Source of the DNA: JBCCSZ01 sp039199225
Lineage (GTDB): Bacteria; Bacteroidota; Bacteroidia; Chitinophagales; Saprospiraceae
Assembly (NCBI GenBank): GCA_039199225.1
Contig: JBCCSZ010000296.1
Location: 1-9,895, forward strand
Length of the DNA: 9,895 nt
Direction of reading: 5' to 3'
The notes under the pieces are model-generated. The model was not told the DNA's origin, did not search any database, and saw nothing but the letters and a program-made list of their open reading frames with translations. The translations under genes were made by a program, and so were the position numbers. Shown here piece after piece: positions 1 to 7,311 of this stretch (its first letter is position 1; every line of letters begins with the position of its first letter).

Positions 1-31
1 CAAAGTCCCGCAAATCAGACATCCGAACCAC

Positions 32-59
32 AAAAAAAGGGGCCGCCGAAGCGACCCCC
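32..59 (-). terminator. Rho-independent terminator of groEL
   Basis: Read on the minus strand, GGGGTCGC (58-51), a TTCG tetraloop (50-47) and GCGGCCCC (46-39) form an 8-bp hairpin with one G-U pair, followed directly by seven T residues (38-32). It lies 25 bases past the groEL stop codon, so it is the natural end of that transcript. The G+C-rich stem matches the base composition of the groEL piece, not that of the rest of the window. Confidence 0.9.
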
Positions 60-83
60 TCTCAACTCTCATGCCGGGCTGGC

Positions 84-796
84 TTACATCATGCCGCCCA
101 TGCCGCCCATGTCGGGCATGCCGCCGGCAGGGGCCGCCCCTTCCTTGGCGGGCTTGTCGGCGACCATGGCTTCGGTCGTGATCAACAGGCCAGCAACCGA
201 TGCGGCGTCTTCCAGCGCAGTGCGGACGACCTTTGCGGGGTCGATCACGCCGAACTTGAACAGATCACCGTACTCCTCGGTCTGCGCGTTGAAGCCGAAC
301 GACGAGTCGCCCGATTCGCGGATCTTGCCGGCAACGACGGATCCGTCGACACCTGCGTTCTCTGCGATCTGGCGCAGCGGAGCTTCCAGCGCCTTGCGGA
401 CGATGGCAATGCCTGCGTCCTGATCGCTGTTCTCACCGGTGACACCGTCCAGAGCTTTCGCGCCCTGCACCAGTGCAACACCGCCGCCCACAACGATGCC
501 TTCCTGCACGGCCGCACGGGTCGCGTTCAGGGCGTCATCGACGCGGTCCTTGCGCTCTTTCACTTCGACTTCGGTCATGCCGCCCACGCGTATGACGGCA
601 ACGCCGCCTGCGAGCTTGGCCACACGTTCCTGAAGCTTCTCGCGGTCGTAGTCCGAGGTGGTTTCCTCGATCTGGCCACGGATCTGAGCCACGCGGGCTT
701 CGATCTCGGCCTTCTCGCCGGCGCCATCAACGATGGTCGTCTCGTCCTTGGTGATCGACACGCGCTTGGCCGAGCCCAGCATGTCCATCGTGACAG
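84..796 (-). CDS. groL: Chaperonin GroEL, C-terminal part (5' end missing), alphaproteobacterial type
   Basis: GroEL forms the double-ring ATP-driven folding chamber that works with GroES in the cytoplasm. About 237 codons are present out of the usual ~545, covering the end of the apical domain, the second intermediate segment and the C-terminal equatorial domain. Visible family signatures are EKLQERVAKLAGGVAVIRVG, then DDALNATRAAVQEGIVVGGG, whose second Asp corresponds to the ATP-hydrolysis Asp398 of E. coli GroEL, and the Gly-Met-rich tail ending GGMGGMM. The reading frame stays GroEL-like upstream of Met788 through Ser-Val-Thr, then breaks near 797 and hits a stop at 807-809. The gene is therefore cut, not started, at this point, and Met788 is internal. 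Sequence style and codon use (mostly C or G in third position) suggest a Roseobacter-like alphaproteobacterium, unlike every other gene here. I infer it is foreign to the adjoining genome by a chimeric join. Confidence 0.95.
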
Positions 797-1033
<237 letters not shown>

Positions 1034-1196
1034 ATCGGTTAAATGTGGCGTAGAGCTGTATTTAATAGATAGTAGCGAAAGCGTAAGATGTTTGATTATT
1101 CGATACTTTCTTTCTTCGACACTGTCAATAGGACTGAGCGGTCAGAAGAGACCAAAAGAAATTAGAGGGTCTGAGAAAAGGACTCTTGTAAGAAAT

Positions 1197-1305
<109 letters not shown>

Positions 1306-1324
1306 CCAACATACAGCCAACAAA

Positions 1325-1364
1325 GCCTCGTTGTCACATAGCACAACGGGGCTCTTAGCTTTTA
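1325..1364 (+). terminator. rRNA operon terminator
   Basis: GCCTCGTTGT (1325-1334) pairs with ACAACGGGGC (1343-1352) through a 10-bp stem with one T-G wobble and an 8-base loop. A T-rich stretch follows (1353-1364, interrupted by C, A, G and C). It starts 20 bases after the 5S gene. The hairpin may also stop transcripts arriving on the minus strand from the lipoprotein gene, although the T tract on that side is poor. Confidence 0.75.
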
Positions 1365-1443
1365 TAGATTATTGAAAGAAAAGTATACTCCTACCCAATA
1401 AATCGATCTCACTACTGAGGACGAGTCAACACAGAGAAAGAAT

Positions 1444-2010
1444 TTACCGATCGAATTGTACGTCAACAATCACTTCCTTTTCTTCGGAAAGAATCATCTT
1501 TTGCCAACTCTCGATGGTATAACCGATTTGTGGTTGGTAAATAAGCTTTTGAGTAGATTCCAGAATGGTACTGACACTTAAGTTGTTGATTCGTATCTTG
1601 GAAGGTCCATCTTCCCCAAAGTCAATCTTAATTTCTTGTGTTTTCAGTTTGGGGTCCAATGCTTTGTAATGTATGCTGCGGATCTTTGTATCAACGAATA
1701 TGCTATCAGTCGAATATTTATCGAACCAAGCAATGCGATTGATATCTGAATTTTCGAAAATCTGTAATTCTTCCACAAGATTTAGGGTATCGAAGTGATG
1801 AACTTCGTCTGATTTGTCAATGGTCGTCTTCTTCGTAAATCCATTGACGTTCTTGAGTCGGAGTTTTTCTTGCTGGAAGTAAGATTTTAGGTCAAAGAAT
1901 TTATTTTCTTCCGGAAGTGCTTTGCTGAAATCTGGTGTACATCCCATTGAGGTGATGCATGCAAGGAGCCCAAGCAATATGCCTTTTTTGGCAAGGGACG
2001 AAAGGTACAT
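1444..2010 (-). CDS. Predicted lipoprotein of unknown function
   Basis: I do not recognise a family. From the ATG at 2010 the protein has 188 residues. The N-terminus has Lys-Lys at 8-9, then a short hydrophobic stretch, and two candidate lipidation cysteines, Cys18 (LLAC) and Cys24 (SMGC, followed by TPDF). This pattern suggests export and lipid anchoring in the envelope. The rest is soluble and rich in beta-prone alternating residues, with no cysteine cluster or catalytic motif that I can see. A TTG one codon upstream could also start translation, but ATG is preferred because it overlaps the gpmI TGA as TGATG, an arrangement that favours translational coupling. It is thus probably the second gene of a gpmI operon, though no functional link to glycolysis is evident. 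It converges on the rRNA operon. Confidence 0.8.
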   Translation of the reverse strand: MYLSSLAKKGILLGLLACITSMGCTPDFSKALPEENKFFDLKSYFQQEKLRLKNVNGFTKKTTIDKSDEVHHFDTLNLVEELQIFENSDINRIAWFDKYSTDSIFVDTKIRSIHYKALDPKLKTQEIKIDFGEDGPSKIRINNLSVSTILESTQKLIYQPQIGYTIESWQKMILSEEKEVIVDVQFDR

Positions 2011-3542
2011 CAAGACGTTAAAAGGTTTTTGCCGGTCATAGCAGCCGGTTGCTCGATCCCTAAGATAGATAAGATCGTTGGAGCCACGTCTGCCAATCGG
2101 CCGTTTTGAATATTTGCCGAGTGATTCTCCTTACTAACATATATGATTGGTACAAGGTTTTTGGTATGTGCTGTATTGGGACTACCATCTTCGTTAATCA
2201 TAAAGTCAGAGTTGCCGTGATCGGCGATGATAATGGCCTCGTAGCCTTGTTTCAGGGAAACCTCTATTAGCTCTTTGAGGTGTCCATCTACAGTTTCAGC
2301 CGCTTTAATGGCCGCTTGAAAATCACCTGTATGTCCAACCATATCTGTATTGGCATAGTTAAGGCAGACAAAATTGGGCTGATTGGCTTTCATCTCGGTA
2401 GTAATGGCTTCCGTAATTTCCTTAGCACTCATCTCGGGTTGAAGATCGTAAGTAGCTACTTTGGGCGAGGGGATCAACAGGCGTTTTTCACCCCTGAACT
2501 CCTGCTCTCTGCCTCCGGAAAAAAAGAAAGTTACATGCGGATATTTCTCTGTCTCGGCAATGCGCACCTGTGTCATATCTTGCTCTGATACCAATTGACC
2601 AAGGGTTTGAAGAATGTCTTCTTTTTGGAAAAGTACGGTGATGTTTTCGAAGCCCGCATCGTAACGGGTCATGGTCAAATAGTCCAACGAAAGCTTTCGC
2701 ATGTTGTAGTCTGGGAAGTCCGACTGAGTCAGAGCTGCTGAAATCTGCCTCGGGCGATCTGTGCGAAAATTGAAGCAGATCAACAGGTCGTTGTCCCGGA
2801 TGGTCGCCAGAGGCTGGCCAGCCTCGTTGGTATGTACAATCGGTAAGATGAATTCGTCCGTTATCCCAGCCGCATAGGATGCCTCCACTTCTGCGACTAA
2901 ATCCCGGCTAGGAGTTCCTTCGCCTTTGACCAATAAATCGTAAGCCTTTTGGATGCGCTCCCATCTTCTGTCTCTATCCATAGCGTAGTAACGCCCTACA
3001 ACAGAAGCAATTTTCGTCCGCTTACCTTCCAGATAGCTTGTCATATCTGCAAGAAATCCTTTCCCACTTCGTGGATCGACATCCCGCCCGTCCGTGAATG
3101 CATGGATGAAAATATCCTCCGGTCCATACGCTTCAGCAATATCGGTCAATGCCTTAAGATGGTTGATGTGAGAGTGAACACCACCATCTGATAGCAAACC
3201 AATAAAATGAACCCTAGCGCCTCGACTACGGCAATCAACCAACGCTTTGACCAAGGCTGGGTGCTGGTGTAATTCCTTTTCCCGAATGGCTTTATTAATG
3301 CGCGCCAACTCCTGATAGACCACCCGTCCTGCTCCAATATTCAGGTGTCCCACCTCCGAATTTCCCATCTGCCCCTCTGGCAAACCAACATCCTCACCGT
3401 GGGTGATCAACTCGGCATTGGGGTATTCCTTGTAAAGATGATCTATAAATGGCGTCTTCGCCTGTGCTACGGCACTTACATCAGGATTGGTGCCATGCCC
3501 CCAACCGTCGAGGATGATCAAAATGGCCTTCTTATCAGTCAT
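2010..3542 (-). CDS. gpmI: 2,3-bisphosphoglycerate-independent phosphoglycerate mutase
   Basis: The enzyme interconverts 3- and 2-phosphoglycerate in glycolysis and gluconeogenesis using Mn2+, in the cytoplasm. Length is 510 residues, normal for the family. Alkaline-phosphatase-fold motifs are complete: the metal-binding Asp12 in ILDGWG; the phosphorylated Ser62 in GQMGNSEVGH; the substrate-domain blocks LLSDGGVHSHINHL, TDGRDVDPRSG and GRYYAMDRDRRW; FNFRTDRPRQ; and the C-terminal metal ligands in NYANTDMVGHTG, IIADHGNSDFM and NTAHT. The start MTDKKAILIILDGWG fits family N-termini. It is the first gene of a two-gene unit with the downstream lipoprotein, overlapping its ATG by one base. No strong Shine-Dalgarno is seen, as is usual in Bacteroidota. 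Confidence 0.98.
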   Translation of the reverse strand: MTDKKAILIILDGWGHGTNPDVSAVAQAKTPFIDHLYKEYPNAELITHGEDVGLPEGQMGNSEVGHLNIGAGRVVYQELARINKAIREKELHQHPALVKALVDCRSRGARVHFIGLLSDGGVHSHINHLKALTDIAEAYGPEDIFIHAFTDGRDVDPRSGKGFLADMTSYLEGKRTKIASVVGRYYAMDRDRRWERIQKAYDLLVKGEGTPSRDLVAEVEASYAAGITDEFILPIVHTNEAGQPLATIRDNDLLICFNFRTDRPRQISAALTQSDFPDYNMRKLSLDYLTMTRYDAGFENITVLFQKEDILQTLGQLVSEQDMTQVRIAETEKYPHVTFFFSGGREQEFRGEKRLLIPSPKVATYDLQPEMSAKEITEAITTEMKANQPNFVCLNYANTDMVGHTGDFQAAIKAAETVDGHLKELIEVSLKQGYEAIIIADHGNSDFMINEDGSPNTAHTKNLVPIIYVSKENHSANIQNGRLADVAPTILSILGIEQPAAMTGKNLLTS

Positions 3543-3559
3543 ATCGCGGGAATTTTTGC

Positions 3560-3567
3560 TAAAAATA
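3560..3567 (-). promoter_or_regulatory. Candidate -7 box for gpmI
   Basis: On the minus strand TATTTTTA, followed by GC, lies 17 bases before the gpmI ATG. It matches the Bacteroidota -7 consensus TAnnTTTG except for the last base. No clear TTTG -33 element is seen. It would give a very short leader. The call is tentative. Confidence 0.3.
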
Positions 3568-3814
3568 AGACTTTATCGATGAAAAGGAGGAGGAAAGTCA
3601 TTAGATAGTGTACATTTTTCACTAAGCTTAACAAGTACTTAAAGTATGGTAAAATCAGAAAAATTAACACCGAGGGCATAATTTAACACAACCTTAAGCC
3701 GTTTAAAAATCGCAGAAATTAGCCGGAATTTGACAAAGTTGTTGATTGTAACCGATTCATTATCAGTTGTTAAGGAGAAGTGCTAATTTATACCCATTCT
3801 GACTGTTGCCCTCA

Positions 3815-3840
3815 TTTGAAGTTACAAAAGACTATTTTTG
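3815..3840 (+). promoter_or_regulatory. Candidate Bacteroidota promoter for the DUF4783 gene
   Basis: TATTTTTG (3833-3840) fits TAnnTTTG exactly, and TTTG at 3815-3818 could be the upstream element. The 14-base spacing is shorter than the usual ~17-23, which weakens the case. Transcription would begin about 85-90 bases before the ATG. Confidence 0.4.
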
Positions 3841-3933
3841 CGTAACTACTTGCTATTTTTTCGTCTTACTAATAGATTTACAAGACAAAGCATTCTGGCA
3901 TAATGTTAGGATTCTAGAAAAAAATCATTCATC

Positions 3934-4320
3934 ATGAAGCATTTATTGTTTGCTATTCTGTTGGTACCGACCATTGCTTTTAGCAATAACCCCCCGGTCA
4001 TGGATCGGATTTCGGCTGCCATCAAAAGCGGAAATGCCACTGAACTCGGAAAGTATTTTGACGCCAGCGTTGAAATTTCCATCTTGGACAATGAGGACAT
4101 ATACGATAAAGGCGAGGCTGTCAGGGTTGTTCAATCTTTTTTTGATCAATACAAGCCTGTCTCATATGTTCAGGCCCACAAAGGGGTTTCCAAGAGTGCT
4201 GATTCAGAATACAGCATTGGCGATTTGGAAGCTGGCAGTAAGAGTTTTCGAGTCTACGTTTACATGAAAAAGGGAAATGGCTCTCCTTTGATCCAGGAAG
4301 TACGGATCGACCAAAAGTAA
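3934..4320 (+). CDS. Secreted DUF4783 family protein
   Basis: The 128-residue protein has a signal peptide (residues 1-17: Lys-His, a hydrophobic core, cleavage near Ala15-Phe-Ser17) and a single small domain. The mature part begins with a helix-like segment (MDRISAAIKSGNATELGKYF), followed by ILDNEDIYDKGEAVRVV and a beta-rich end. This layout resembles the Bacteroidota DUF4783 family, which looks NTF2-like; assignment is by recognition, not by a search. It is probably periplasmic and its biochemical role is unknown. The gene stands alone on the plus strand after a long leader region and meets the TIGR02757 gene head-on 72 bases later, with a shared hairpin between them. Confidence 0.8.
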   Translation: MKHLLFAILLVPTIAFSNNPPVMDRISAAIKSGNATELGKYFDASVEISILDNEDIYDKGEAVRVVQSFFDQYKPVSYVQAHKGVSKSADSEYSIGDLEAGSKSFRVYVYMKKGNGSPLIQEVRIDQK

Positions 4321-4350
4321 TTGGATAAGAGCTGTTTACAGGATATTCCT

Positions 4351-4393
4351 GAAAATCCTCTGCGGGCAAATGAAGGGCCGGTGGAGGATTTTT
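4351..4393. terminator. Bidirectional terminator between convergent genes
   Basis: AAAATCCTC (4352-4360) pairs exactly with GAGGATTTT (4384-4392); wobble pairs just inside extend the stem. The loop is about 20 bases. The stem ends in A residues on the left and T residues on the right (4389-4393), so each strand presents a U-rich 3' side. It lies in the 72-bp gap between the converging DUF4783 and TIGR02757 genes and ends at the latter's stop codon. Confidence 0.6.
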
Positions 4394-5178
4394 CATTTAA
4401 AGGGTTCATGTTTTTCCAAAACACCGATCCCAAAGAGCGAAAAATCATAGCGGACTGGATCGTTGGGATCGAAGCGACGCAATTGCTCTGTCAGCTCGAC
4501 AACAGCTTGAAAGTCTCTCTGCTTACGAGTGAGCAGACCCAAGCGCCGAGCGATCCTTTCCACGTGTACATCCAGGGGAATCAACAGTTGGTCCGTACGA
4601 ATATTGTTCCACAGGCCAAAATCTACTCCGCGGTCATCTTTTCGGACCATCCATCGAAGAAACATATTGAGCCGCTTGCAAGAAGATTTGCGGGCGGGAG
4701 TAGCAACATGCTTTCGGGTACGATGGGGCGCGTGTTCGAGTGAGAAAAAGAGCTTGTGAAAGCCCGTGAGGGCGTTGCCAGTATGAGGATCGTCGGACTG
4801 TAGGTGCTTGGTAAAAGCTTCTTCCAGAGAGTCGTGCGATCGGTACCAGTGTTGAAGAAATTCCAGGAAATACAGTGTATCAGTGCTGTTGAAGGTCCGA
4901 TGTTTGAATTCCAGAAACTTTTTACGGTCTTTTTCCTTGTGGTGAAGGATAAAATCGTGGGGTTGGTGGTCCATGAGCTTTGCCAATTCCTTGGCCTTGT
5001 TGATGATGGTTACCCGTTGTCCCCAGGCCAGCATGGCCGTCCAGAAGCCCATGATCTCAATGTCCTGTTGCTTTTGAAAGCTGTGTGGAATGCTAATTGG
5101 ATCGTTCTCGATAAAGTCCGGTCGGTTGAAGCGGTCGGCAGCTTCGTCGAGGTAGGTTCTTAGTTTGGAAGTATTCAT
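4393..5178 (-). CDS. TIGR02757 / DUF2400 family protein
   Basis: From Met5178 the protein has 261 residues, close to the family's usual ~250-260. A Met 16 codons upstream (5226) is possible, but the family starts with a helix like MNTSKLRTYLDEAADRFN, and an AGGG stretch lies upstream of 5178. Recognisable segments are DPISIPHSFQKQQDIEIMGF (N-terminal), the CKRLNMFLRWMVRKDD block (about 167-182), WNNIRTDQLLIPLDVH, and the C-terminal YDFSLFGIGV. The PLDVHVERIARRLGLL stretch (about 201-216) resembles the catalytic-Asp region of HhH-GPD DNA glycosylases of the endonuclease III type, which suggests a DNA-binding or repair role; that is my inference. No iron-sulfur cysteine cluster is present. The gene appears monocistronic. 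Confidence 0.85.
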   Translation of the reverse strand: MNTSKLRTYLDEAADRFNRPDFIENDPISIPHSFQKQQDIEIMGFWTAMLAWGQRVTIINKAKELAKLMDHQPHDFILHHKEKDRKKFLEFKHRTFNSTDTLYFLEFLQHWYRSHDSLEEAFTKHLQSDDPHTGNALTGFHKLFFSLEHAPHRTRKHVATPARKSSCKRLNMFLRWMVRKDDRGVDFGLWNNIRTDQLLIPLDVHVERIARRLGLLTRKQRDFQAVVELTEQLRRFDPNDPVRYDFSLFGIGVLEKHEPFK

Positions 5179-5389
5179 ATTGTTGACCCTGGTTGCAATG
5201 AATGCAAGGATTTGAGGACTTCTCATCTGCTGGCAAACAGCTTGTGAGAAACCCCTGGTTCCATAACAAATATTTGAGTGAGAGGCTTTCTCCTAAATGA
5301 ATCGCAACTTGAATTAGTTAGATGATAAAAAGCCCTTTTATCTATTATTTAGCTTAGCTTTTTAGAACCACCAAATTATAAAAAATCCC

Positions 5390-5397
5390 TATCTTAG
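5390..5397 (+). promoter_or_regulatory. Candidate -7 box upstream of the small ORF
   Basis: TATCTTAG, followed by CAGCGG, differs from the Bacteroidota -7 consensus TAnnTTTG at one base. The small ORF's ATG is 10 bases after the box. No clear TTTG lies at the expected -33 distance; T-rich sequence at 5359-5363 is the nearest candidate. Confidence 0.45.
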
Positions 5398-5407
5398 CAG
5401 CGGAATT

Positions 5408-5491
5408 ATGACAGCTACACTCACATATGCGCTTTTGTTAGCGCTCATCTATATTGGCCGAAAAGCATTTGGCAGTCAGACGCCGTCCTAA
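5408..5491 (+). CDS. Possible 27-residue single-span membrane peptide
   Basis: ATG at 5408 opens a 27-codon frame ending with TAA at 5489-5491. Residues 2-16 (TATLTYALLLALIYI) form a hydrophobic segment, followed by Gly17, the basic pair Arg18-Lys19 and a short polar tail ending TPS. This is the usual pattern of a tiny membrane protein. A promoter-like box sits immediately upstream, which is the main support for a real gene. There is no Shine-Dalgarno site, as with its neighbours. No family is recognised and a chance ORF of this length is possible. Confidence 0.4.
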   Translation: MTATLTYALLLALIYIGRKAFGSQTPS

Positions 5492-5644
5492 AGTCGTTTT
5501 GACCGTTTCATCGCACTTTCGCTCCCCTTATGTCCTGCCGTAAGGACCATCCCTGTAAATATCAGTTTCTGACAAGACAGCTTAGCATTGCGCAAGTTGA
5601 TGTGCCAACTTGTAGTTAGGAGGTGTAAGATCAGCCCTCTATCT

Positions 5645-6391
5645 CTATGGCTTGCGATACATCTCAAATTTTGCCAATCCGATTCGTTGGAGGAAATGGC
5701 AAAAGGAGACGCGCAATACTCCAAGACCATATTTGGCGCTTCGAGGAAGGTTGATGGATGAGGCTTCTTCAAAATATTTGGTGGGACAGGTGACCTCTGC
5801 GATTTGATAATCAGCATATATGATCTGCGAAAGCATTTCATTGTCAAATACAAAGTCGTCTGAGTTGACGTTGAAATCTATATTGATCAACACCTCGCGA
5901 CTGAATGCACGATAGCCTGTATGGTATTCTGAAAGTTTGTAGTTGATGAGGAGATTTTGAGTGAAAGTAAGTGCGCGATTAGCGATGTATTTATACAGAG
6001 GCATTCCCCCTTTGAGAGCACCTTTGCCCAGAATTCGCGACCCCAAGACGACGGGATAAAGCTCATCACCAATGATGTTGACCATTGCCGGAATCAACTT
6101 CGGGGTATATTGGTAGTCGGGATGGAGCATGATGATGATGTCGCCGCCCAATTCCAGTGATTTATTGTAGAGTGATTTTTGATTGCCGCCGTATCCCTTG
6201 TTTTTTTGATGGATGATGATGTGCTGTATGCCAATGCGGCGCGCCAGCTCTGTTGTGTTGTCGCTACTGGCATCGTCGCAAAGGATGACTTCATCGACAA
6301 GGTCCTGGGGGATTTCGTTGTATGTTTTCTCCAGGGTCAAAGCCGCATTATAGGCGGGTAATACAACGATAACTTTCTTTCCTTTATACAT
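5645..6391 (-). CDS. Family 2 glycosyltransferase (DPM1-like)
   Basis: GT-A-fold glycosyltransferases of family 2 move a sugar from a nucleotide donor to a lipid, glycan or polyprenyl phosphate. The 248-residue protein shows the N-terminal strand VIVVLPAYNAALTLEKT (7-23), CDDASSDNT (38-46) with nucleotide-binding acidic residues, NKGYGGNQKSLYN (64-76), the LHPDYQY block (89-95) in place of a DxD motif, and SEYHTGYRAFSR in the acceptor region. It resembles dolichyl- or polyprenyl-phosphate mannosyltransferase-like enzymes but lacks an obvious C-terminal pair of membrane spans, so it is probably cytoplasmic or peripheral. Donor and acceptor cannot be read from the sequence. It stands alone, transcribed divergently from the 6524 gene. 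Confidence 0.92.
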   Translation of the reverse strand: MYKGKKVIVVLPAYNAALTLEKTYNEIPQDLVDEVILCDDASSDNTTELARRIGIQHIIIHQKNKGYGGNQKSLYNKSLELGGDIIIMLHPDYQYTPKLIPAMVNIIGDELYPVVLGSRILGKGALKGGMPLYKYIANRALTFTQNLLINYKLSEYHTGYRAFSREVLINIDFNVNSDDFVFDNEMLSQIIYADYQIAEVTCPTKYFEEASSINLPRSAKYGLGVLRVSFCHFLQRIGLAKFEMYRKP

Positions 6392-6407
6392 TGTTAATGG
6401 GATGAAT

Positions 6408-6415
6408 TACATTTG
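6408..6415 (+). promoter_or_regulatory. Candidate -7 box for the gene at 6524
   Basis: TACATTTG fits TAnnTTTG exactly. TTG at 6391-6393 is the nearest upstream element but is 14 bases away, shorter than usual. Transcription would begin about 100 bases before the ATG at 6524. The box is part of a small palindrome (TTACATTTGTAA, 6407-6418) and lies only 17 bases beyond the glycosyltransferase ATG on the other strand. Confidence 0.35.
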
Positions 6416-6523
6416 TAAAGGGTAGGGCAAATTTTTTGGGTATTTATTGCTTCAAATAAGCTTGTTCCGAAAAGTCTGCCCAGCTCTTGATGTAAAGATA
6501 ATTCAAATTTTAAACCAACTACA

Positions 6524-7279
6524 ATGAAGCGCCTACCTCGGTGGCTGAAATGGCTACTCTCCTTACTTGGAGTCCTTCTTATTTTGATAATAGGAAGCTT
6601 TCTTCTTTTTAATGAATCAAAACCAACTGGTCGCACAGGACCTGAAGCCGACCAACTGGCCCGCAAAATGCTTCAGGCGGTCGACAAGGCTGCTTGGGAT
6701 ACGGTCGGTGTTATCCAATGGACCTTTAAAGGGATGCACGATTTTGTCTGGGACAAAAAACGGCACTGGACCATTGTCGAATGGGATGGCCAAAAGGTTG
6801 TTCTCAATATCAATACCATCAAGGGGCGCGCCTGGAAGGATGGTGCGGAGTTGCAGGGGGCAGCAGCCGAGGAAATGGTTCGCAAGGCTTGGGAGTATTG
6901 GTGCAATGATTCCTTTTGGTTAAATGCTCCTGTTAAGGCTTTTGATCCAGGAACCAGCCGCAGCATTGTCGATTTGGAAGGAGGCCGCCAGGGACTGATG
7001 GTTTCCTATGAGTCTGGTGGCGTAACACCGGGTGATTCCTATCTCTGGATATTGGATGAAAACGCTTTGCCAACAGCTTGGAAAATGTGGGTTAAAATCA
7101 TCCCTTTTGGTGGGCTGGAATTTAGCTGGGAAGATTGGACAGAGATAGAAGGGGGCGCTCAGATAGCTCAGTTTCACAAAAGCAAAATTTTAGAGTTGGA
7201 CATTTCCAATCTCAAGGCAGCCAGCGATCTAAAAGCTTTTGGGTTTGAAGACGACCCTTTTGCTTCGATCGTAGAGTGA
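6524..7279 (+). CDS. Membrane-anchored protein of unknown function
   Basis: The 251-residue protein starts with a basic segment (MKRLPRWLK) and one strongly hydrophobic span at about 9-29, with no lipobox, so it looks anchored in the inner membrane with its body in the periplasm. The body is rich in Trp and alternates polar and hydrophobic residues (WTFKGMHDFVWDK, KVVLNINTIKG, GDSYLWILDEN, TAWKMWVKIIPFGGLEFSWEDW), which suggests a large beta-sheet fold reminiscent of LolA- or DUF6503-like envelope proteins; this likeness is tentative. No catalytic motif is apparent. A Ala-Glu helix segment lies in the middle (GAAAEEMVRKAWEYW). No Shine-Dalgarno is present. Its stop is 32 bases from the end of the converging truncated M3 gene. 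Confidence 0.75.
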   Translation: MKRLPRWLKWLLSLLGVLLILIIGSFLLFNESKPTGRTGPEADQLARKMLQAVDKAAWDTVGVIQWTFKGMHDFVWDKKRHWTIVEWDGQKVVLNINTIKGRAWKDGAELQGAAAEEMVRKAWEYWCNDSFWLNAPVKAFDPGTSRSIVDLEGGRQGLMVSYESGGVTPGDSYLWILDENALPTAWKMWVKIIPFGGLEFSWEDWTEIEGGAQIAQFHKSKILELDISNLKAASDLKAFGFEDDPFASIVE

Positions 7280-7311
7280 TTTTACCCCTTATGGATTGAT
7301 TGTTACCGGTT

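Larger units (their letters stand above)
3543..3933. other. Long divergent intergenic region between gpmI and the DUF4783 gene
   Basis: These 391 bases are A+T-rich and hold no credible gene in either direction; the ATG-started frames I checked are about 11 codons or fewer. I see no tRNA and no strong hairpin terminator. A GGAGGAGG stretch on the plus strand (near 3586) looks like a ribosome-binding site but no ORF follows it. Two weak promoter candidates, one for each flanking gene, are listed separately. The size is generous for two divergent promoters, so an unrecognised small RNA or regulatory site remains possible. Confidence 0.6.
5179..5644. other. Intergenic region holding a candidate small gene
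   Basis: This 466-bp stretch separates the TIGR02757 start from the end of the glycosyltransferase gene. It contains a weak A+T-rich hairpin (GATAAAA 5324-5330 with TTTTATC 5336-5342), a promoter-like box at 5390 and a 27-codon ORF at 5408, both listed separately. A 7-bp hairpin (CAAGTTG 5593-5599 with CAACTTG 5606-5612, 6-base loop) lies downstream of the glycosyltransferase stop but has no T tract. I see no tRNA. Confidence 0.6.

Noticed and set aside
1..796. groEL as a horizontally acquired gene in a Bacteroidota genome
   Set aside because: The gene is cut in its middle at the rRNA breakpoint and no mobile element is present; a chimeric join explains it better.
3584..3600. GGAGGAGG stretch resembling a strong Shine-Dalgarno site
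   Set aside because: No start codon with a meaningful frame follows on the plus strand, and neighbouring genes do not use such sites.
4321..4743. 140-codon plus-strand ORF just after the DUF4783 gene
   Set aside because: It lies opposite the conserved C-terminal half of the TIGR02757 protein and begins inside the terminator region.
5532..5547. Small hairpin GTCCT/AGGAC as a terminator between convergent genes
   Set aside because: The stem is only 5 bp and no T tract follows on either strand.
5488..5853. 121-codon minus-strand ORF overlapping the end of the glycosyltransferase, considered as a frameshifted extension
   Set aside because: The glycosyltransferase ends naturally at its own stop, and the overlapping frame shows no glycosyltransferase-like sequence.
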